A stretch of 64,000 nucleotides of DNA from G963691885 sp963691885. GTDB taxonomy: Bacteria; Pseudomonadota; Alphaproteobacteria; UBA8366; Aestuariispiraceae. The position numbers were made by a program, and so were the translations under genes. Each line of letters opens with the position of its first letter. The first letter of the stretch is position 1. The stretch lies in the NCBI GenBank assembly GCA_963691885.1, contig OY829843.1:992001-1056000 (forward strand), read 5' to 3'. Of the stretch, positions 36,531 to 45,123 are shown piece by piece. The notes under the pieces were generated by a model, which worked only from the letters and a program-made list of their open reading frames with translations, was not told the DNA's origin and searched no databases.

Positions 36531-39500
36531 TCACGCCCCGCCGTCGCCCACAATTGAGAAGGCTGACCAGAACAGAGGATGGGCGTAGCTAAAGGTCAGA
36601 CTGCCTTGATCAAACTTGCCGGTTTCCATGATCGACAAGGCCGCGCGTCTCAAGGCTTGTGCCCGCCCTTCATCCGCGCTCTGCTTTTCCAGTGTCAGGA
36701 TCATCAGCTCTTTCGTGGAGTCGCTCAGCACCGGCCAGTGAGACAGCAGGACCGACTTTGCCCCGGCATAGAGAAAGGCCATGCCAAGGCCTGAAAAAGC
36801 TTCGTTCGTTCGCGACTGGGGTGCGGCGGTGTTGCAGGCCGACAGGGCCACCCATTCCGCTTTGAAATCCATCTGCATGATTTCCCCAACTGTCAGCAGC
36901 CCGTCATTCCCGAGCTCTGTTGTGCCGCCAACCGGCGCACTCAGCGCCAGCGCCGGGGAGGTCAACCCATCCAGATCCCCCGGCACAAGCCCGTGCGTGG
37001 CGAAGGAGACGAGATTGTATTGACCAAGTTCCTCGGTCTGGTTGAGGCGTTTTATTTCCGCTTCTGTCGCATTTTCCCCAATTAGAATTTTCACACCGGG
37101 TCCCTGACCAAGCGAGGCCGCAATGGCGTTCACCTCCTCCGCAGTATCTGGCAATCGCGTCAAATCCCTCAGTTTCGCACCAGGAACACCCCGGGTGGAT
37201 CCTATGGCCCGCAGGTTGATCTGCCCCCGGTTTGCCACGACATTCCTGAATTGGCTGATGCCTTCCGGATCAAAAACCGGGTCGCCGACGCCCAGAAAGG
37301 CCAGGCGCTGCTCTGTGTCTTTCGGCTGTTGGCGAAGATACATCAGTGCTGTAGCCGACGGGATGGCACTGATCGCATGATCCCGAATCAGCCATGGCAA
37401 ATCCCGAAAACCGTCGAACAGCAAGGCATCATCTGTCACACCCTCAACCGGGGCGGTGAGCAGCAGTGACATCGGGAGATCTGCCAGAGTGTTATTCCCG
37501 ATAAAGATCAAGTGGTCCGCGTCTGACAGCATGGATGCAAGTGGCTGCAGCAATTGCCTGTAGAGCTGATGGGCTGCGTCCAGATCAAAATTGGCAAGCG
37601 AGTCTATCTGGCCATAGGGCATTTCGAGCGATTGCTTTACCCGGTCAACATATCGGCGAAGACCAGTCGCATCAGCGTCCATTCTGTGCCCGGTGACAAT
37701 CCCCCTGCTATCCACGGCCAGGACAAAAGAAGCCTCCCGACCCAGCAGAGGTGCGATGGCGACTTCTCCAGGCATCAGGGTCTCCGCAAACGCCGCAAGA
37801 TCAAATGCACTGGTATCCACCAGGACATCGTAATTCGGAATAGCTTGCCGAACATCACTTGTCAGGATCTCCCCATACAGCTCCGCCTTACGCAGTGTTT
37901 CCACCGCTGCCTCCAGCTCCTCTTCCTGCTCCTCGGTCATATCCTCAATTTTCGGACGGGCATTCAGCTGTTGCCGCAAGACATCGATGCGACGCACCGT
38001 ATCCTGCTGAAGACGCACGAGCTGTCGGGTCGCCGGATCACCGGCAAATTGTCGAATGGAGGCCTGGACAAGCGCTGTCTTCACGGTGCCGGAGCGAAGC
38101 CGTTCGGCAATAACAAGGGCTTGGCGCAACTGATCTTGTGATGGTGTCGTCTGGAAGAGGCGCTGCAGGTAAAGCTCCACCATCCAATTCAGAGCAACCG
38201 GTGTTGCGCTCACCACTTCATTGTCAATGTTTATGGAAGCCTGCCACGCATCGAAAACCTGACTGACGGCCTGTGTAATTGATGCGATGCCCGAGCCGTC
38301 ATCCGACAGCAGCGCAAAGGCCCGCGCCTGCAGCGCATCAACACTTTGCGACCCCTGAAAGGCAGTCAGTCTGTCTGTCGTCGCCTGAAAGGTCTGCGCC
38401 GCACCCGCCCTGTCACCAGATGTAAGTTGCAAAAGGGCACGTTCCAGCGACGGCGCTACCAGATTATCCCAGGTCTCCGGGTTTTCCTGCAAATCTCTGT
38501 CTATCTCGTCCAGGATCTCTTGTGCAGTGTCGATATTCCCGAGGGCGAGATGGCTGATGATCAGGTCTTTGTTGATTTCCGCGAGTTCCGCAGAGCTGGG
38601 ATGGGCGCATTGCCGGGACAGGTTCGCTTTTGCTGCTTCGCCATACGCCATCGCCTCTTCGTATCGGGTCTGCCGAAGCTTCACTTCCTGCAAAACCCTA
38701 AAACCCCGCCGCACAAGATAATCTGTTCCCGGGTACAATCGCTGGACGTAGTTCCGCCATTCCACACGTTCAGCCCCTATGGGGGCCAGGGAATTTTCAC
38801 TCGCACTCATCTGATACGCATCTTTGATCAGCACCCCAGCAAGGTTCTCTGCATGCCCCAGACGTCCTTCGCCGAGCGCTGCCTCGGCTTCCAATGCGTC
38901 CAGTTCAAAATCACGCCACCGATCGCGCATATCCTGACACAGGCCGGCACCCGTAGCGTAGTCATCCAGGGCGATGGAGGGGGACCATTCGTTGCGACTT
39001 TTGCGCAACCCGACACGCGCCTGCGCTATGCGCGTGCTCATATTCGAATAATTGCCCTGCGCGCGCAGGATATATGCATGTGCACGGCCCAGATCATACG
39101 CATTCTTTCCAAGACAGGCATTGCTGGTATTCGGATTGTATCGGGCCGCCGCCAGATCGAGGCGCCGTATCGCCTCATCATAATTTCCGGCCGCGGCGTT
39201 GAACGTTGCCAACACCGTGTTCGTTGTAAGCGACGTGGTCCAAGTAGACTCTTCCCATCGCTCCAATGCATCCATCAGTTTTACCGCGCGCAGGGGATAG
39301 CCTTTTGCAAAGGTCGCTTCGGCTTCTCTACGCCCTCCACCGACAAGATCCTCAACCCAGAGTCGTCCCGTTTTTTGAACAATCTGTTCTTCCCACACCC
39401 GGATCCGTTTGCGTGCCCAAGAGTCTGTGTCAAGGTCGGGTAAATCCCCGACGCAAAACTTGCCCGTCACAGCGCGTACTTCAGAGGTAATCTGCGCAAG

Positions 39501-39656
39501 CTGAGACAAGGGTTCTGGAAGGGGTGGGCTTACCTCAACGGTGCGGAGGGTCGCGTCTATTTCGGCCCGCTCAGCTGTTGTAAGCGTTGTCGTTTGACAA
39601 CCAACCAACAAAAACGATCCAAAGACTAAAGAAGGTATGACCAAATCACGTTGCAA
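36531..39656 (-). CDS. TPR-CHAT lipoprotein, caspase-like peptidase (paralogue 2)
   Basis: About 1,041 residues from TTG at 39656, chosen because GGGGAG lies six bases upstream; TTG at 39662 is the longer alternative. The signal peptide ends in SLVFGSFLLVGC, a lipobox. A long TPR-like helical region (about 60-640) leads into CHAT, with His about 888 in SFATHGLVPGDLDGL and Cys about 941 in VALSACNTAAPQSR, then GLGMAFLYAGAKSVLLSHWP and YAHPLFWSAFSIVGDGG. Dyad intact, so probably an active exported cysteine protease. Its middle and end are closest to the decayed copy at 58921-60870. It is convergent with paralogue 1. Confidence 0.88.
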   Translation of the reverse strand: MQRDLVIPSLVFGSFLLVGCQTTTLTTAERAEIDATLRTVEVSPPLPEPLSQLAQITSEVRAVTGKFCVGDLPDLDTDSWARKRIRVWEEQIVQKTGRLWVEDLVGGGRREAEATFAKGYPLRAVKLMDALERWEESTWTTSLTTNTVLATFNAAAGNYDEAIRRLDLAAARYNPNTSNACLGKNAYDLGRAHAYILRAQGNYSNMSTRIAQARVGLRKSRNEWSPSIALDDYATGAGLCQDMRDRWRDFELDALEAEAALGEGRLGHAENLAGVLIKDAYQMSASENSLAPIGAERVEWRNYVQRLYPGTDYLVRRGFRVLQEVKLRQTRYEEAMAYGEAAKANLSRQCAHPSSAELAEINKDLIISHLALGNIDTAQEILDEIDRDLQENPETWDNLVAPSLERALLQLTSGDRAGAAQTFQATTDRLTAFQGSQSVDALQARAFALLSDDGSGIASITQAVSQVFDAWQASINIDNEVVSATPVALNWMVELYLQRLFQTTPSQDQLRQALVIAERLRSGTVKTALVQASIRQFAGDPATRQLVRLQQDTVRRIDVLRQQLNARPKIEDMTEEQEEELEAAVETLRKAELYGEILTSDVRQAIPNYDVLVDTSAFDLAAFAETLMPGEVAIAPLLGREASFVLAVDSRGIVTGHRMDADATGLRRYVDRVKQSLEMPYGQIDSLANFDLDAAHQLYRQLLQPLASMLSDADHLIFIGNNTLADLPMSLLLTAPVEGVTDDALLFDGFRDLPWLIRDHAISAIPSATALMYLRQQPKDTEQRLAFLGVGDPVFDPEGISQFRNVVANRGQINLRAIGSTRGVPGAKLRDLTRLPDTAEEVNAIAASLGQGPGVKILIGENATEAEIKRLNQTEELGQYNLVSFATHGLVPGDLDGLTSPALALSAPVGGTTELGNDGLLTVGEIMQMDFKAEWVALSACNTAAPQSRTNEAFSGLGMAFLYAGAKSVLLSHWPVLSDSTKELMILTLEKQSADEGRAQALRRAALSIMETGKFDQGSLTFSYAHPLFWSAFSIVGDGGA

Positions 39657-39924
39657 TTCCAACTCCCCGGACCATCTCTTGTCATTTCAAATAACAAATA
39701 CTAACGCGCTTTTGATAACGGAAGCGCTACAAAAATTTCACTTTTGTTGGACCGCGCAAGCACGCGATAGCAATGCGGCAGGTTCGCTTTGACACCAAAA
39801 GGTTGAAATACTGAAATTTCGTACCGATACTCGGATGAGATATCCGGCATGTCCCGATGGTTATATGCCAACTTGTAACGTGTTTCATGATGAACCCAAC
39901 AATCCCGCGAAAGGACCATTTGAA

Positions 39925-40725
39925 ATGGCAAACCACACAAGGCCCTTCAGGTTGGATCGCCTGGTTGTCGCCGGTGCTCTAGCCTTGCTGACCGCCTGCG
40001 TCACACAAGGTGGGGCGGGTACGGGAGCGAACACCGCCGGGTCAGACCCTCTTCAAGAGGCCCTTGATCGTGGCGCGATGAGGTTCGACGGCACGATGGA
40101 TTGCGGCATGAAGCTGGTGCAGGGTGTCCGGTACAAGGCCTATCTGCATGACGTCACGATCGCCATTGCCTCGGGCGACGCGCTGTTGGTGTTAAAGGAT
40201 GAACGCCAGGACCGCGTTTTCACGGGAGTGGTTGAACCCTCTGATTCCGCATCAGACGAAGATCAGCTGCAATTTGACGGATGGTATGGCGGCGACAGGC
40301 TTTCCGTTGTCGGGCCAGTGGATTCCCAAAAACTGGATTTAACCGGCCGCATCGGCGCCTATCACAATTGTCTCGTCAGAACCGCCCGGGACCGCGACCA
40401 ACTGGCAGCCGAAAAGGACCTCTTGCTTTCCAACCTGACCCGCGCGGCAGGGGCCGGGGACCTGTCGAGGGTCAAGAGGTTCCTGGCGGAGGGGGCAGAC
40501 CCGAACACCCGGTATGACGCCCTACCCGACGCGCCGGTTCAGAGCGATTTGCCACTGCACGCCGCAGCCGCCAGCGGCTATACAAGCGTCGTGCAGGCGT
40601 TGCTGGACGCCGGTGCAGAAGTCACCGCCCAGGATTCACAGGGACAAACTGCCCTCGATATAGCGCTGTCACTGGACAACAAATTCGCCGCCAAACTGCT
40701 GGAACAATATGGCAAAGGTTCATAA
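39925..40725 (+). CDS. Ankyrin-repeat lipoprotein
   Basis: 266 residues from the ATG at 39925 (AAAGGA upstream). The signal peptide ends VVAGALALLTACVT, with the same LTACVT lipobox sequence as TPR-CHAT paralogue 1. A beta-rich region (about 50-165) with a Cys pair (DCGMKLVQG, YHNCLVRT) is followed by about three ankyrin-type repeats: LTRAAGAGDLSRVKRFLAEG, LPLHAAAASGYTSVVQALLD and QTALDIALSLDNKFAAKLLE. It is a likely periplasmic binding partner or substrate-presenting protein. Its position next to the CHAT pair suggests but does not prove a joint function. No gasdermin-like features are seen. Confidence 0.8.
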   Translation: MANHTRPFRLDRLVVAGALALLTACVTQGGAGTGANTAGSDPLQEALDRGAMRFDGTMDCGMKLVQGVRYKAYLHDVTIAIASGDALLVLKDERQDRVFTGVVEPSDSASDEDQLQFDGWYGGDRLSVVGPVDSQKLDLTGRIGAYHNCLVRTARDRDQLAAEKDLLLSNLTRAAGAGDLSRVKRFLAEGADPNTRYDALPDAPVQSDLPLHAAAASGYTSVVQALLDAGAEVTAQDSQGQTALDIALSLDNKFAAKLLEQYGKGS

Positions 40726-40770
40726 GAGCCGCAGGCCCTGAAACCCGGCATCTGACCAGGCGGGCTATCG

Positions 40771-41412
40771 CTAATAGAGTTTGTTTTTCAGGGAATCCTG
40801 AACCATCGCCTCAGCCTCATCGTGATCGTCCGCACCGATTTGTTCGGCGATCATGTGGCCCAATGGCGGGAACTCGGTGCGGTCCATATGGCGGTCCCTG
40901 TCCCATAGTTTCGAGCGTACCAACGCCTTTGCGCAATGCAGGAAAACCTCGTCGATTGCCACCAGACAGGCCGCCACGGGCGGTTTGTTATGAGCCACCA
41001 GTTGTTGCAAGAGGGCCGGGTCGGTTGTCATGCTGGCACGGCCATTGACCCGCAGGGTCTCATTCATGCCAGGGATCATGAACAAAAGGCCGATCCGCCC
41101 GTTTGCGACAATATTATAGGCGCCATCAGCACGCCGGTTTCCGGGCCGATCGGGGATGGCAAGGGTGACATCATCGATGACATGCACAAAACCGGGCGCG
41201 TCCCCTTTGGGTGAGGCGTCTAAATCGCCATCAGCATTGGCCGTTGCCATTACCATGAAGGGCGACCGGGCAATGAATTGCCGGGCATATTTGTCCAGCC
41301 GCGTCATGGTTTTATCGCGCGCCAGGCTGCTCGGCTCACCGTAATGCGCGGCGACCGCCGCGGCATCGGTCAATTCATGTTCGCGGCTCGTTTGTGACAT
41401 TTCAGCGCTCAC
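40771..41412 (-). CDS. Pyridoxamine 5'-phosphate oxidase-like FMN-binding split-barrel protein
   Basis: 213 residues. The fold pattern is KYARQFIARSPFMVMATANADGDLDASPKGDAPGF, then IPDRPGNRRADGAYNIVANGRIGLLFMIPG and NETLRVNGRASM, matching the DR2398/MSMEG_1061-type PPOX subfamily (about 200 residues). These bind FMN or F420; substrate unknown. The C-terminus carries HCAKALVRSKLWDRDRHMD, also typical. Monocistronic. The IS481 element lies about 140 bases upstream of its start. Confidence 0.85.
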   Translation of the reverse strand: MSAEMSQTSREHELTDAAAVAAHYGEPSSLARDKTMTRLDKYARQFIARSPFMVMATANADGDLDASPKGDAPGFVHVIDDVTLAIPDRPGNRRADGAYNIVANGRIGLLFMIPGMNETLRVNGRASMTTDPALLQQLVAHNKPPVAACLVAIDEVFLHCAKALVRSKLWDRDRHMDRTEFPPLGHMIAEQIGADDHDEAEAMVQDSLKNKLY

Positions 41413-41600
41413 TTCGAAGTAGAACAGGTATGTGAGCTACTATGGGTCAAAAGCAGAACGAGCGCAAAAGGACGCGTGAATCCCGATGGAGAGACGGAAA
41501 GCAAGTAACAAGAGACTGCTTTATGTCCTTCCTGAGAGATAGCTGACATTTCATTCCGGGGACATGGTTTACACAATTAGGCATTTTGGGGAGAGCCCGG

Positions 41601-42773
41601 ATGCCTTGGAAGGAGTGTAAACCGATGGATGAACGCGTGCGTTTTGTCGCCCGCCTGTTGGAGGGTGAGCAGATGGCGTCACTGTGCCGGGAGTTCGGTA
41701 TCTCGCGGGTGACGGGGTATAAAATTTTCGAGCGGTATAAGGAATGTGGCGTTGACGGTCTGCATGACCGCAGCCGTCGACCGTATCGGCATGCCAACAA
41801 GCTGCCCTATCAGATTGAGCGCTGTATTCTCGGGATCAAGCGGGAGTATCCAACCTGGGGCGCGCCAAAAATCCGCGACAAACTGCTGCGTGCTTTCCCG
41901 ATCACTAAGCCACCCGCGATCTCAACAGTGCACGCTGTGCTCGACCGCCACGGGTTGGTGGCCCGTCGCAAGCGGCGACGCCACAAAGCCGAAGGCACAC
42001 CGCTTAGCGCCGCGACGGAAGCAAACGGGTTATGGTGCGCGGATTACAAAGGGGAGTTCCGGCTGGGCAACAGACAGTATTGCTACCCCCTCACGATCAC
42101 AGATTACCGGACGCGCTATGTGCTGGCCTGCGAGGGACTGGAATCAACCAAATCAGACTTCGCCTTTTCCGTCTTTGAGCGGGTTTTCAAGGAGTTCGGC
42201 CTGCCCAAGGCGATCCGTACCGACAATGGCGTGCCCTTTGCCAGCCCACATGCGCTGTTCGGCCTGTCGAAACTGTCGGTCTGGTGGCTCCAGCTCGGGA
42301 TCGATATCGAACGCATCAAACCCGGCAACCCGCAACAAAACGGACGTCATGAGCGGATGCACCTAACCCTCAAGCAGGAAACAACAAAACCAGCCGCCTT
42401 CAACTTCCTGCAGCAACAGGAACGCTTCGACAGTTTCGTCGAGGTTTACAACAATGACCGACCGCATCAGGCACTCGCTGGTGCCTATCCGGGCGAACTC
42501 TATACACCCTCGGTCAGGCCTTACGCACCACCTGCAGAGCCAGACTACCCCTTCCATGACAGAACCGTAACCGTCACACGCTGCGGACGTATCTGTATCG
42601 GGAAGCGAAAGATCAATCTGAGCCAGGTATTCGCAGGGCAGAAACTCGGCATTCGGGAGGTCGATGACCAGATCTCGCTGGTCTCGTTCATGCACTATGA
42701 TTTAGGGTTCTTCGATGCCAACGAGAACAGAGTAGAGCCCACTCAAAACCCATTCGCGCCGGACAAGGTGTAA
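41601..42773 (+). CDS. IS481-family transposase
   Basis: 390 residues from MPWKECKPMDERV, the usual start of this group, with GGGGAGAG upstream. N-terminal HTH (VRFVARLLEGEQMASLCREF, GISRVTGYKIFERYKECG), a second HTH, then the rve catalytic core with DDE residues: Asp in LWCADYKGEFRLG, Asp in AIRTDNGVPFAS and Glu in GRHERMHLTLKQE. The C-terminal part has NNDRPHQAL. Complete, so the element may still move. Confidence 0.95.
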   Translation: MPWKECKPMDERVRFVARLLEGEQMASLCREFGISRVTGYKIFERYKECGVDGLHDRSRRPYRHANKLPYQIERCILGIKREYPTWGAPKIRDKLLRAFPITKPPAISTVHAVLDRHGLVARRKRRRHKAEGTPLSAATEANGLWCADYKGEFRLGNRQYCYPLTITDYRTRYVLACEGLESTKSDFAFSVFERVFKEFGLPKAIRTDNGVPFASPHALFGLSKLSVWWLQLGIDIERIKPGNPQQNGRHERMHLTLKQETTKPAAFNFLQQQERFDSFVEVYNNDRPHQALAGAYPGELYTPSVRPYAPPAEPDYPFHDRTVTVTRCGRICIGKRKINLSQVFAGQKLGIREVDDQISLVSFMHYDLGFFDANENRVEPTQNPFAPDKV

Positions 42774-42811
42774 ACCATGTCTCCGGTATAATCTGTAAAC
42801 CATGTCTCCGG
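42769..42811 (+). repeat. Tandem duplication of the IS481 right inverted repeat
   Basis: The unit TGTAAACCATGTCTCCGGTAT is present at 42769 and again at 42794, separated by AATC. The first copy includes the transposase stop codon. It may arise from a nested or aborted transposition, or from slippage. Confidence 0.85.
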
Positions 42812-42828
42812 TATGGACCTTAGAAATT

Positions 42829-42873
42829 TGGTGGAGCCGAGGGGAATCGAACCCCTGACCTCTACAATGCCAT
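42829..42873 (-). other. 3' fragment of tRNA-Ala(GGC): putative attachment site
   Basis: On the minus strand the 45 bases give the 3' part of an alphaproteobacterial tRNA-Ala with anticodon GGC: the anticodon, the 3' anticodon stem (TTGTA), the variable loop AGGTC, the T arm with GGTTCGATTCC, the acceptor stem and an encoded CCA end. The 5' half (D arm, 5' acceptor) is absent, so this is not a functional gene. Such 3' duplicates mark one end of elements integrated into tRNA genes. From its orientation the element would lie on the higher-coordinate side. The intact tRNA and any integrase are outside the window. Confidence 0.78.
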
Positions 42874-43403
42874 GATTTTAGGGCTTTTCTTCACGCGCCC
42901 AGTTTATCAACAGAAATCAATATCTTAAATTGAGATGACCTGATCTTCAGGTACTGGAAACACCGGAAAACCATCTATTTCATGCTATATTCTGGCAGCA
43001 ATTGGCACCAGCTTCATTATTATCTAACTGTTTAGGTTAAGTGGCTAGCTGCCGGAAGTTGTGAAGGAACACGCTGCGACCCTGGATCCTGTCTTACATA
43101 AGTCTTGCTTTGGGTCAGTAGCAGACAAAGGTTGATTAGCGAGTTGGAGTCAGCTCTGTGCCAAAAACGGACACACGAGCGCTATTCGTTGTAAAGACCG
43201 CAAGGTACTCATCTGGCTCCAGTACCATTCCGGTGTTTCAAACGGTTGTATATTCATAACGCAAGTGATCTTGAGGATCAGCTATCCGAGTGATGTTCAG
43301 CGCGTGTTGCCAATGTTCCCGTTAATCAACGAGCCAATACTCCTTGTCTCCGTTGCGCCAAGTGCTCTCGAGTAAGGCGCTAGGATGATTGCGTTAAGGA
43401 AGT
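42874..43403. other. Gene-poor stretch next to the att-like site
   Basis: About 530 bases with no ORF that I can support on either strand. The first part after the tRNA fragment is AT-richer than the flanks. No hairpin-T terminator, tRNA or known IS end is seen. It may be degenerate island-end DNA. Confidence 0.5.
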
Positions 43404-44774
43404 TTACCGCGGCCAAGCTGGGTGGTGCAGATCAATTGAGAACCGATGGTTATGGCGTATTGCAGCATGATGATGGTCATGGCAGTGCGGTTCCGGGCCT
43501 TCCCATCCCTCATGCGCATGCTGGTGATGTTCGTCATGAATGTGCATATGTTCGTGATCCATCACGGGATGATGATGATCCAGAACATTGGCATCCTGTG
43601 CTGGCCAAAGAAATATTCCTAGAGCGAAGGCGAGTGTCGCGACCCCGGCGAGTATCGCGAATGTCACAGGCAGTCCAAAATTGCCGCCTAACCATCCAGC
43701 CAGTGGATATGTCACCAGCCAACATGCGTGTGACAAAGCAAACTGGGCGGCAAAATAAGCGGGGCGGTCCGGTTTGGTTGAGGATTGATTCAACAATCTT
43801 CCGGCACAGACCAATATCGCAGAATAGCCCGCGCCGATAACAAACCAAATCGCGGCCATGGCGGCGAAACCTGTCGCCATTGTCCCCAGCCCCAACACCG
43901 AGATCATCGCGCAGGCGGCACTTGTACAGACTTGGCGATCACCGATGCGTGCTAGGATCCTTGGAAGGATCAGTGCGCCCGCCATTGAGCCGAGCCCAAA
44001 GAGAGACAGAAGAATAGCTGTCCAAGTCTCGGACAGCTCCAGCGCAGCTTGCACAACCACAACAGTGTTGATGATAACCATCGATCCTGCAGCGGCCACC
44101 GTCATTGAGAAGGCAAAAAGCCCCCGCAGACGCGGCGTCGCGAGATAGGCCCTGAGACCGAACGTAATATTGTCAATCACCCGTGTTGGTGCAGCATGCG
44201 GCGTTGGATCCGGCATCCTGGTGCGCATTATCAGCCACGCGGAAGTTAGAAAAGCGCAGGCATTCGCTGCAAACAATGCATCAAAACTGACCAGCAGCAA
44301 GGCTGTGCCGGCAAGGACCGGACTTACAAAGGTCTCTACATCATAAGCCAGTCGAGAGAGAGACAGAGCCTTGGTATACGTCGCCTCGTCCTCCAAGATA
44401 TCAGAAATTGTCGCTTGAAAAACGGGGGAAAAGCCAGCCGAACACGCCTGCATCGCAAAAATCAGCATAAAAATTTGCCAAACCTCAGTAACGAAAGGCA
44501 AGCACAAGACGATTGCCGCACGCACGAGGTCCAATACGATAAGATAGGGCTTTCGCGAAAAAGCTTGTGCTAGTGCACCAGCAAGCGGAGCCAGCGTTAC
44601 ATAGGCAACCATCTTAATACCAAGGGCTATTCCAAGAACCTCCCCGGCTTGATCGCCCGCAAGATCAAATGCAAGCAACGCTAAGGCAACAGTAGTCAAT
44701 CCAGTCCCGATCAGCGCAATGCCCTGCGCTGAAAACAGCTTTGCGTAGTCTTTATTTCGAAGAGGGCTCAGCAT
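43404..44774 (-). CDS. MFS transporter with histidine-rich C-terminal tail
   Basis: 456 residues, twelve predicted helices of the major facilitator superfamily (N-terminal KLFSAQGIALIGTGLTTVAL; LFGLGSMAGALILPRI in the second half). The last 55 residues form a cytoplasmic tail very rich in His (about 18, in clusters such as HHHP, HEHMHIHDEHHQHAH, HCHDHHHA), a metal-binding signature known from nickel/zinc-related MFS proteins such as NreB. It is divergent from the Zur-box ABC operon, so it probably takes part in the same metal or metallophore economy, as an exporter or metal-sensing carrier. Direction and substrate are inferences. Confidence 0.8.
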   Translation of the reverse strand: MLSPLRNKDYAKLFSAQGIALIGTGLTTVALALLAFDLAGDQAGEVLGIALGIKMVAYVTLAPLAGALAQAFSRKPYLIVLDLVRAAIVLCLPFVTEVWQIFMLIFAMQACSAGFSPVFQATISDILEDEATYTKALSLSRLAYDVETFVSPVLAGTALLLVSFDALFAANACAFLTSAWLIMRTRMPDPTPHAAPTRVIDNITFGLRAYLATPRLRGLFAFSMTVAAAGSMVIINTVVVVQAALELSETWTAILLSLFGLGSMAGALILPRILARIGDRQVCTSAACAMISVLGLGTMATGFAAMAAIWFVIGAGYSAILVCAGRLLNQSSTKPDRPAYFAAQFALSHACWLVTYPLAGWLGGNFGLPVTFAILAGVATLAFALGIFLWPAQDANVLDHHHPVMDHEHMHIHDEHHQHAHEGWEGPEPHCHDHHHAAIRHNHRFSIDLHHPAWPR

Positions 44775-45059
44775 TGCTTTCTACGATCATCTGACGTCCA
44801 ACACAGTTGGCAACGATACCACCGAAAATTTGTTTTATTCGTGCTGTCGTTATAAACGGCAATATGTGCATGCTCCTTTTCAAGGGTTTTTCCCCCCGCA
44901 TTCACGTGGACGATGCGTGCAAATTGAATACGATCCGCAAGACCATAGACCAGACCACGTGGTTAGCAGCACGCGTATACGGCTCCAAGATATGGTTTTT
45001 TATGCTTCTTATGACCTAAAAATGTAAAAAAATAACGAGCAAACCCGCACTTGCAAGCC

Positions 45060-45082
45060 GAAACGTTATAATATAACACCGC
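45060..45082 (+). promoter_or_regulatory. Putative Zur operator
   Basis: The core GTTATAATATAAC at 45065-45077 is a 13-base palindrome and is identical to the core of the gamma-proteobacterial Zur motif as I know it (GAAATGTTATAnTATAACATTTC). The left flank GAAA-C-G also matches except one base, while the right flank is weaker. A TATAAT lies inside the core (45067-45072), so Zur binding would cover the -10 region. It ends 41 bases before the substrate-binding protein ATG. This predicts repression by zinc-loaded Zur and induction in zinc starvation. The MFS gene starts 286 bases away on the other strand and may share the control. Confidence 0.72.
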
Positions 45083-45123
45083 TGGCGCTACTACGACAGT
45101 TTAACTTGGAAGGATCCAACCAT

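Larger units (their letters stand above)
41556..42811 (+). mobile_element. IS481-family insertion sequence with duplicated right end
   Basis: The left terminus CCGGGGACATGGTTTACA (41556-41573) is inverted relative to TGTAAACCATGTCTCCGG on the right. The right terminus occurs twice, at 42769-42786 and 42794-42811, as a 25-base direct repeat. The transposase fills the interval. Right next to it (18 bases) begins the tRNA-Ala fragment. No convincing target duplication is visible on either side, which could reflect the duplicated end or later rearrangement. Confidence 0.88.

Noticed and set aside
37554..39443. Long plus-strand ORFs (up to 365 codons) opposite TPR-CHAT paralogue 2
   Set aside because: They are antisense to a gene with clear domains, are Arg/His/Cys-rich and have no known motif.
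39925..40725. Gasdermin-like partner of the CHAT proteases
   Set aside because: The protein has a lipobox and ankyrin-type repeats, and no gasdermin-like features are seen.
42829..42873. A functional tRNA-Ala gene
   Set aside because: Only the 3' 45 bases are present; no D arm or 5' acceptor strand exists upstream on the minus strand.
44840..44870. Second Zur-like site (CGTTATAAACG) nearer the MFS gene
   Set aside because: Only a short, imperfect palindrome with poor match to the Zur core; too weak to annotate.
44807..45019. 70-codon ORF between the MFS gene and the Zur box
   Set aside because: It has no recognisable ribosome site or family and lies in the divergent promoter region; treated as chance.
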